A stretch of DNA of 64,000 bases from Topomyia yanbarensis (Eukaryota > Arthropoda > Insecta > Diptera > Culicidae), in NCBI RefSeq assembly GCF_030247195.1, contig NC_080670.1, forward strand, positions 99,782,336 through 99,846,335. The letters are read 5' to 3'. The notes under the pieces are model-generated. The model saw only the letters and a list, made by a program, of their open reading frames with translations, was not told the origin of the DNA and did not search any database. Shown here one piece after another: positions 55,501 through 64,000 of this stretch (positions within the stretch are counted from its first letter, which is position 1; each line of letters begins with the position of its first letter). A program made the translations under genes and the position numbers.

Positions 55501-58500
55501 ACAAGTCAAAGACAAGACAAAGACAAGACAAAGACAAGACAAAGACAAGACAAAGACAAGACAAAGACAAGACAAAGACAAGACAAAAACAAGACAAAGA
55601 CAAGACAAAGACAAGACAAAGACAAGACAAAGACAAGACAAAGACAAGACAAAGACAAGACAAAGACAAGACAAAGACAAGACAAAGACAAGACAAAGAC
55701 AAGACAAAGACAAGACAAAGACAAGACAAAGACAAGACAAAGACAAGACAAAGACAAGACAAAGACAAGACAAAGACAAGACAAAGACAAGACAAAGACA
55801 AGACAAAGACAAGACAAAGACAAGACAAAGACAAGACAAAGACAAGACAAAGACAAGACAAAGACAAGACAAAGACAAGACAAAGACAAGACAAAGACAA
55901 GACAAAGACAAGACAAAGACAAGACAAAGACAAGACAAAGACAAGACAAAGACAAGACAAAGACAAGACAAAGACAAGACAAAGACAAGACAAAGACAAG
56001 ACAAAGACAAGACAAAGACAAGACAAAGACAAGACAAAGACAAGACAAAGACAAGACAAAGACAAGACAAAGACAAGACAAAGACAAGACAAAGACAAGA
56101 CAAAGACAAGACAAAGACAAGACAAAGACAAGACAAAGACAAGACAAAGACAAGACAAAGACAAGACAAAGACAAGACAAAGACAAGACAAAGACAAGAC
56201 AAAGACAAGACAAAGACAAGACAAAGACAAGACAAAGACAAGACAAAGACAAGACAAAGACAAGACAAAGACAAGACAAAGACAAGACAAAGACAAGACA
56301 AAGACAAGACAAAGACAAGACAAAGACAAGACAAAGACAAGACAAAGACAAGACAAAGACAAGACAAAGACAAGACAAAGACAAGACAAAGACAAGACAA
56401 AGACAAGACAAAGACAAGACAAAGACAAGACAAAGACAAGACAAAGACAAGACAAAGACAAGACAAAGACAAGACAAAGACAAGACAAAGACAAGACAAA
56501 GACAAGACAAAGACAAGACAAAGACAAGACAAAGACAAGACAAAGACAAGACAAAGACAAGACAAAGACAAGACAAAGACAAGACAAAGACAAGACAAAG
56601 ACAAGACAAAGACAAGACAAAGACAAGACAAAGACAAGACAAAGACAAGACAAAGACAAGACAAAGACAAGACAAAGACAAGACAAAGACAAGACAAAGA
56701 CAAGACAAAGACAAGACAAAGACAAGACAAAGACAAGACAAAGACAAGACAAAGACAAGACAAAGACAAGACAAAGACAAGACAAAGACAAGACAAAGAC
56801 AAGACAAAGACAAGACAAAGACAAGACAAAGACAAGACAAAGACAAGACAAAGACAAGACAAAGACAAGACAAAGACAAGACAAAGACAAGACAAAGACA
56901 AGACAAAGACAAGACAAAGACAAGACAAAGACAAGACAAAGACAAGACAAAGACAAGACAAAGACAAGACAAAGACAAGACAAAGACAAGACAAAGACAA
57001 GACAAAGACAAGACAAAGACAAGACAAAGACAAGACAAAGACAAGACAAAGACAAGACAAAGACAAGACAAAGACAAGACAAAGACAAGACAAAGACAAG
57101 ACAAAGACAAGACAAAGACAAGACAAAGACAAGACAAAGACAAGACAAAGACAAGACAAAGACAAGACAAAGACAAGACAAAGACAAGACAAAGACAAGA
57201 CAAAGACAAGACAAAGACAAGACAAAGACAAGACAAAGACAAGACAAAGACAAGACAAAGACAAGACAAAGACAAGACAAAGACAAGACAAAGACAAGAC
57301 AAAGACAAGACAAAGACAAGACAAAGACAAGACAAAGACAAGACAAAGACAAGACAAAGACAAGACAAAGACAAGACAAAGACAAGACAAAGACAAGACA
57401 AAGACAAGACAAAGACAAGACAAAGACAAGACAAAGACAAGACAAAGACAAGACAAAGACAAGACAAAGACAAGACAAAGACAAGACAAAGACAAGACAA
57501 AGACAAGACAAAGACAAGACAAAGACAAGACAAAGACAAGACAAAGACAAGACAAAGACAAGACAAAGACAAGACAAAGACAAGACAAAGACAAGACAAA
57601 GACAAGACAAAGACAAGACAAAGACAAGACAAAGACAAGACAAAGACAAGACAAAGACAAGACAAAGACAAGACAAAGACAAGACAAAGACAAGACAAAG
57701 ACAAGACAAAGACAAGACAAAGACAAGACAAAGACAAGACAAAGACAAGACAAAGACAAGACAAAGACAAGACAAAGACAAGACAAAGACAAGACAAAGA
57801 CAAGACAAAGACAAGACAAAGACAAGACAAAGACAAGACAAAGACAAGACAAAGACAAGACAAAGACAAGACAAAGACAAGACAAAGACAAGACAAAGAC
57901 AAGACAAAGACAAGACAAAGACAAGACAAAGACAAGACAAAGACAAGACAAAGACAAGACAAAGACAAGACAAAGACAAGACAAAGACAAGACAAAGACA
58001 AGACAAAGACAAGACAAAGACAAGACAAAGACAAGACAAAGACAAGACAAAGACAAGACAAAGACAAGACAAAGACAAGACAAAGACAAGACAAAGACAA
58101 GACAAAGACAAGACAAAGACAAGACAAAGACAAGACAAAGACAAGACAAAGACAAGACAAAGACAAGACAAAGACAAGACAAAGACAAGACAAAGACAAG
58201 ACAAAGACAAGACAAAGACAAGACAAAGACAAGACAAAGACAAGACAAAGACAAGACAAAGACAAGACAAAGACAAGACAAAGACAAGACAAAGACAAGA
58301 CAAAGACAAGACAAAGACAAGACAAAGACAAGACAAAGACAAGACAAAGACAAGACAAAGACAAGACAAAGACAAGACAAAGACAAGACAAAGACAAGAC
58401 AAAGACAAGACAAAGACAAGACAAAGACAAGACAAAGACAAGACAAAGACAAGACAAAGACAAGACAAAGACAAGACAAAGACAAGACAAAGACAAGACA

Positions 58501-61500
58501 AAGACAAGACAAAGACAAGACAAAGACAAGACAAAGACAAGACAAAGACAAGACAAAGACAAGACAAAGACAAGACAAAGACAAGACAAAGACAAGACAA
58601 AGACAAGACAAAGACAAGACAAAGACAAGACAAAGACAAGACAAAGACAAGACAAAGACAAGACAAAGACAAGACAAAGACAAGACAAAGACAAGACAAA
58701 GACAAGACAAAGACAAGACAAAGACAAGACAAAGACAAGACAAAGACAAGACAAAGACAAGACAAAGACAAGACAAAGACAAGACAAAGACAAGACAAAG
58801 ACAAGACAAAGACAAGACAAAGACAAGACAAAGACAAGACAAAGACAAGACAAAGACAAGACAAAGACAAGACAAAGACAAGACAAAGACAAGACAAAGA
58901 CAAGACAAAGACAAGACAAAGACAAGACAAAGACAAGACAAAGACAAGACAAAGACAAGACAAAGACAAGACAAAGACAAGACAAAGACAAGACAAAGAC
59001 AAGACAAAGACAAGACAAAGACAAGACAAAGACAAGACAAAGACAAGACAAAGACAAGACAAAGACAAGACAAAGACAAGACAAAGACAAGACAAAGACA
59101 AGACAAAGACAAGACAAAGACAAGACAAAGACAAGACAAAGACAAGACAAAGACAAGACAAAGACAAGACAAAGACAAGACAAAGACAAGACAAAGACAA
59201 GACAAAGACAAGACAAAGACAAGACAAAGACAAGACAAAGACAAGACAAAGACAAGACAAAGACAAGACAAAGACAAGACAAAGACAAGACAAAGACAAG
59301 ACAAAGACAAGACAAAGACAAGACAAAGACAAGACAAAGACAAGACAAAGACAAGACAAAGACAAGACAAAGACAAGACAAAGACAAGACAAAGACAAGA
59401 CAAAGACAAGACAAAGACAAGACAAAGACAAGACAAAGACAAGACAAAGACAAGACAAAGACAAGACAAAGACAAGACAAAGACAAGACAAAGACAAGAC
59501 AAAGACAAGACAAAGACAAGACAAAGACAAGACAAAGACAAGACAAAGACAAGACAAAGACAAGACAAAGACAAGACAAAGACAAGACAAAGACAAGACA
59601 AAGACAAGACAAAGACAAGACAAAGACAAGACAAAGACAAGACAAAGACAAGACAAAGACAAGACAAAGACAAGACAAAGACAAGACAAAGACAAGACAA
59701 AGACAAGACAAAGACAAGACAAAGACAAGACAAAGACAAGACAAAGACAAGACAAAGACAAGACAAAGACAAGACAAAGACAAGACAAAGACAAGACAAA
59801 GACAAGACAAAGACAAGACAAAGACAAGACAAAGACAAGACAAAGACAAGACAAAGACAAGACAAAGACAAGACAAAGACAAGACAAAGACAAGACAAAG
59901 ACAAGACAAAGACAAGACAAAGACAAGACAAAGACAAGACAAAGACAAGACAAAGACAAGACAAAGACAAGACAAAGACAAGACAAAGACAAGACAAAGA
60001 CAAGACAAAGACAAGACAAAGACAAGACAAAGACAAGACAAAGACAAGACAAAGACAAGACAAAGACAAGACAAAGACAAGACAAAGACAAGACAAAGAC
60101 AAGACAAAGACAAGACAAAGACAAGACAAAGACAAGACAAAGACAAGACAAAGACAAGACAAAGACAAGACAAAGACAAGACAAAGACAAGACAAAGACA
60201 AGACAAAGACAAGACAAAGACAAGACAAAGACAAGACAAAGACAAGACAAAGACAAGACAAAGACAAGACAAAGACAAGACAAAGACAAGACAAAGACAA
60301 GACAAAGACAAGACAAAGACAAGACAAAGACAAGACAAAGACAAGACAAAGACAAGACAAAGACAAGACAAAGACAAGACAAAGACAAGACAAAGACAAG
60401 ACAAAGACAAGACAAAGACAAGACAAAGACAAGACAAAGACAAGACAAAGACAAGACAAAGACAAGACAAAGACAAGACAAAGACAAGACAAAGACAAGA
60501 CAAAGACAAGACAAAGACAAGACAAAGACAAGACAAAGACAAGACAAAGACAAGACAAAGACAAGACAAAGACAAGACAAAGACAAGACAAAGACAAGAC
60601 AAAGACAAGACAAAGACAAGACAAAGACAAGACAAAGACAAGACAAAGACAAGACAAAGACAAGACAAAGACAAGACAAAGACAAGACAAAGACAAGACA
60701 AAGACAAGACAAAGACAAGACAAAGACAAGACAAAGACAAGACAAAGACAAGACAAAGACAAGACAAAGACAAGACAAAGACAAGACAAAGACAAGACAA
60801 AGACAAGACAAAGACAAGACAAAGACAAGACAAAGACAAGACAAAGACAAGACAAAGACAAGACAAAGACAAGACAAAGACAAGACAAAGACAAGACAAA
60901 GACAAGACAAAGACAAGACAAAGACAAGACAAAGACAAGACAAAGACAAGACAAAGACAAGACAAAGACAAGACAAAGACAAGACAAAGACAAGACAAAG
61001 ACAAGACAAAGACAAGACAAAGACAAGACAAAGACAAGACAAAGACAAGACAAAGACAAGACAAAGACAAGACAAAGACAAGACAAAGACAAGACAAAGA
61101 CAAGACAAAGACAAGACAAAGACAAGACAAAGACAAGACAAAGACAAGACAAAGACAAGACAAAGACAAGACAAAGACAAGACAAAGACAAGACAAAGAC
61201 AAGACAAAGACAAGACAAAGACAAGACAAAGACAAGACAAAGACAAGACAAAGACAAGACAAAGACAAGACAAAGACAAGACAAAGACAAGACAAAGACA
61301 AGACAAAGACAAGACAAAGACAAGACAAAGACAAGACAAAGACAAGACAAAGACAAGACAAAGACAAGACAAAGACAAGACAAAGACAAGACAAAGACAA
61401 GACAAAGACAAGACAAAGACAAGACAAAGACAAGACAAAGACAAGACAAAGACAAGACAAAGACAAGACAAAGACAAGACAAAGACAAGACAAAGACAAG

Positions 61501-64000
61501 ACAAAGACAAGACAAAGACAAGACAAAGACAAGACAAAGACAAGACAAAGACAAGACAAAGACAAGACAAAGACAAGACAAAGACAAGACAAAGACAAGA
61601 CAAAGACAAGACAAAGACAAGACAAAGACAAGACAAAGACAAGACAAAGACAAGACAAAGACAAGACAAAGACAAGACAAAGACAAGACAAAGACAAGAC
61701 AAAGACAAGACAAAGACAAGACAAAGACAAGACAAAGACAAGACAAAGACAAGACAAAGACAAGACAAAGACAAGACAAAGACAAGACAAAGACAAGACA
61801 AAGACAAGACAAAGACAAGACAAAGACAAGACAAAGACAAGACAAAGACAAGACAAAGACAAGACAAAGACAAGACAAAGACAAGACAAAGACAAGACAA
61901 AGACAAGACAAAGACAAGACAAAGACAAGACAAAGACAAGACAAAGACAAGACAAAGACAAGACAAAGACAAGACAAAGACAAGACAAAGACAAGACAAA
62001 GACAAGACAAAGACAAGACAAAGACAAGACAAAGACAAGACAAAGACAAGACAAAGACAAGACAAAGACAAGACAAAGACAAGACAAAGACAAGACAAAG
62101 ACAAGACAAAGACAAGACAAAGACAAGACAAAGACAAGACAAAGACAAGACAAAGACAAGACAAAGACAAGACAAAGACAAGACAAAGACAAGACAAAGA
62201 CAAGACAAAGACAAGACAAAGACAAGACAAAGACAAGACAAAGACAAGACAAAGACAAGACAAAGACAAGACAAAGACAAGACAAAGACAAGACAAAGAC
62301 AAGACAAAGACAAGACAAAGACAAGACAAAGACAAGACAAAGACAAGACAAAGACAAGACAAAGACAAGACAAAGACAAGACAAAGACAAGACAAAGACA
62401 AGACAAAGACAAGACAAAGACAAGACAAAGACAAGACAAAGACAAGACAAAGACAAGACAAAGACAAGACAAAGACAAGACAAAGACAAGACAAAGACAA
62501 GACAAAGACAAGACAAAGACAAGACAAAGACAAGACAAAGACAAGACAAAGACAAGACAAAGACAAGACAAAGACAAGACAAAGACAAGACAAAGACAAG
62601 ACAAAGACAAGACAAAGACAAGACAAAGACAAGACAAAGACAAGACAAAGACAAGACAAAGACAAGACAAAGACAAGACAAAGACAAGACAAAGACAAGA
62701 CAAAGACAAGACAAAGACAAGACAAAGACAAGACAAAGACAAGACAAAGACAAGACAAAGACAAGACAAAGACAAGACAAAGACAAGACAAAGACAAGAC
62801 AAAGACAAGACAAAGACAAGACAAAGACAAGACAAAGACAAGACAAAGACAAGACAAAGACAAGACAAAGACAAGACAAAGACAAGACAAAGACAAGACA
62901 AAGACAAGACAAAGACAAGACAAAGACAAGACAAAGACAAGACAAAGACAAGACAAAGACAAGACAAAGACAAGACAAAGACAAGACAAAGACAAGACAA
63001 AGACAAGACAAAGACAAGACAAAGACAAGACAAAGACAAGACAAAGACAAGACAAAGACAAGACAAAGACAAGACAAAGACAAGACAAAGACAAGACAAA
63101 GACAAGACAAAGACAAGACAAAGACAAGACAAAGACAAGACAAAGACAAGACAAAGACAAGACAAAGACAAGACAAAGACAAGACAAAGACAAGACAAAG
63201 ACAAGACAAAGACAAGACAAAGACAAGACAAAGACAAGACAAAGACAAGACAAAGACAAGACAAAGACAAGACAAAGACAAGACAAAGACAAGACAAAGA
63301 CAAGACAAAGACAAGACAAAGACAAGACAAAGACAAGACAAAGACAAGACAAAGACAAGACAAAGACAAGACAAAGACAAGACAAAGACAAGACAAAGAC
63401 AAGACAAAGACAAGACAAAGACAAGACAAAGACAAGACAAAGACAAGACAAAGACAAGACAAAGACAAGACAAAGACAAGACAAAGACAAGACAAAGACA
63501 AGACAAAGACAAGACAAAGACAAGACAAAGACAAGACAAAGACAAGACAAAGACAAGACAAAGACAAGACAAAGACAAGACAAAGACAAGACAAAGACAA
63601 GACAAAGACAAGACAAAGACAAGACAAAGACAAGACAAAGACAAGACAAAGACAAGACAAAGACAAGACAAAGACAAGACAAAGACAAGACAAAGACAAG
63701 ACAAAGACAAGACAAAGACAAGACAAAGACAAGACAAAGACAAGACAAAGACAAGACAAAGACAAGACAAAGACAAGACAAAGACAAGACAAAGACAAGA
63801 CAAAGACAAGACAAAGACAAGACAAAGACAAGACAAAGACAAGACAAAGACAAGACAAAGACAAGACAAAGACAAGACAAAGACAAGACAAAGACAAGAC
63901 AAAGACAAGACAAAGACAAGACAAAGACAAGACAAAGACAAGACAAAGACAAGACAAAGACAAGACAAAGACAAGACAAAGACAAGACAAAGACAAGACA
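55501..64000. repeat. 11-bp satellite (AAAGACAAGAC)n, runs off the window
   Basis: About 770 head-to-tail copies, with visible variants only in the first units (aagtc at 55,502-55,506; aaaacaagac near 55,585). It starts inside a truncated 153/170-bp monomer at ...tttcatgac. Because 11 is not a multiple of 3 and the unit forms no stop codon in any frame on either strand, all six frames are open. The 2800-residue minus ORFs (repeats of SLSCLCLVFVL) are therefore artefacts and are not annotated as proteins. Confidence 0.97.

Noticed and set aside
55411..63996. Minus-strand ORFs of 2800 or more residues, repeats of SLSCLCLVFVL
   Set aside because: They are translations of the 11-bp satellite, which has no stop in any frame on either strand. 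No start context, domain or non-repeat coding sequence supports a protein.

Overview
This is a eukaryotic window with the look of a repeat-rich mosquito (Culicidae, Aedes/Culex-like) genome. The basis is short introns around two exons of the elongation factor Spt6, an I-clade-type LINE, Ty3/Gypsy elements with a tRNA-Trp primer site, and MITE-like modules fused to (TG)n microsatellites. The species cannot be named from sequence alone. There are no rRNA genes, no convincing tRNA genes, no CRISPR arrays and no operons. Nearly all coding sequence is transposon-derived.

Layout. 1-8.7 kb: repeat debris, a 9-bp satellite (4.5-5.6 kb), a 336-bp tandem duplication, a transposon with terminal TTTGGCATAA arrays and a target-site duplication (6.93-7.75 kb), two possible minus-strand host exons flanking it, and two plus-strand Spt6 exons (8.22-8.63 kb). 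10.43-16.56 kb: an apparently full-length minus-strand LINE bounded by a 16-bp target-site duplication, with intact ORF1, a broken ORF2 and about three 5' tandem promoter-like monomers. 17-31.5 kb: a nest of mostly non-coding DNA transposons. Its clearest member is a 6.5-kb hAT-like insertion (24,912-31,460, 8-bp duplication), which itself contains a 1.75-kb Transib-like element (26,354-28,104, 5-bp duplication, with an empty site in an inverted paralogous copy at 19.93 kb). A second hAT-like copy lies at 21.63-23.09 kb.

32.6-42 kb: a CsRn1-like Ty3/Gypsy element inside (TA)n, followed by a nearly perfect mirror image of itself around a second (TA)n. Both arms carry the same disabling lesions, so this is an inverted duplication of one dead copy (or an assembly artefact), not two insertions. 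42-48.6 kb: fragments of a second Gypsy-type element (pol RT and gag, minus strand) separated by MITEs and unassigned DNA. 48.6-51.6 kb: AT-rich sequence without a recognisable gene. 51.6-55.5 kb: a satellite of about 153/170-bp monomers containing a 2.2-kb foldback. 55.5-64 kb: an extraordinarily homogeneous 11-bp satellite (AAAGACAAGAC) that runs off the window.

The features do not form one working pathway. The window records layered insertions (Transib in hAT in MITE, MITE beside Gypsy gag, LTR element in a microsatellite), several of which can be ordered from their duplications. The very long ORFs over the satellites and (TA)n are repeat artefacts and are not annotated as proteins.
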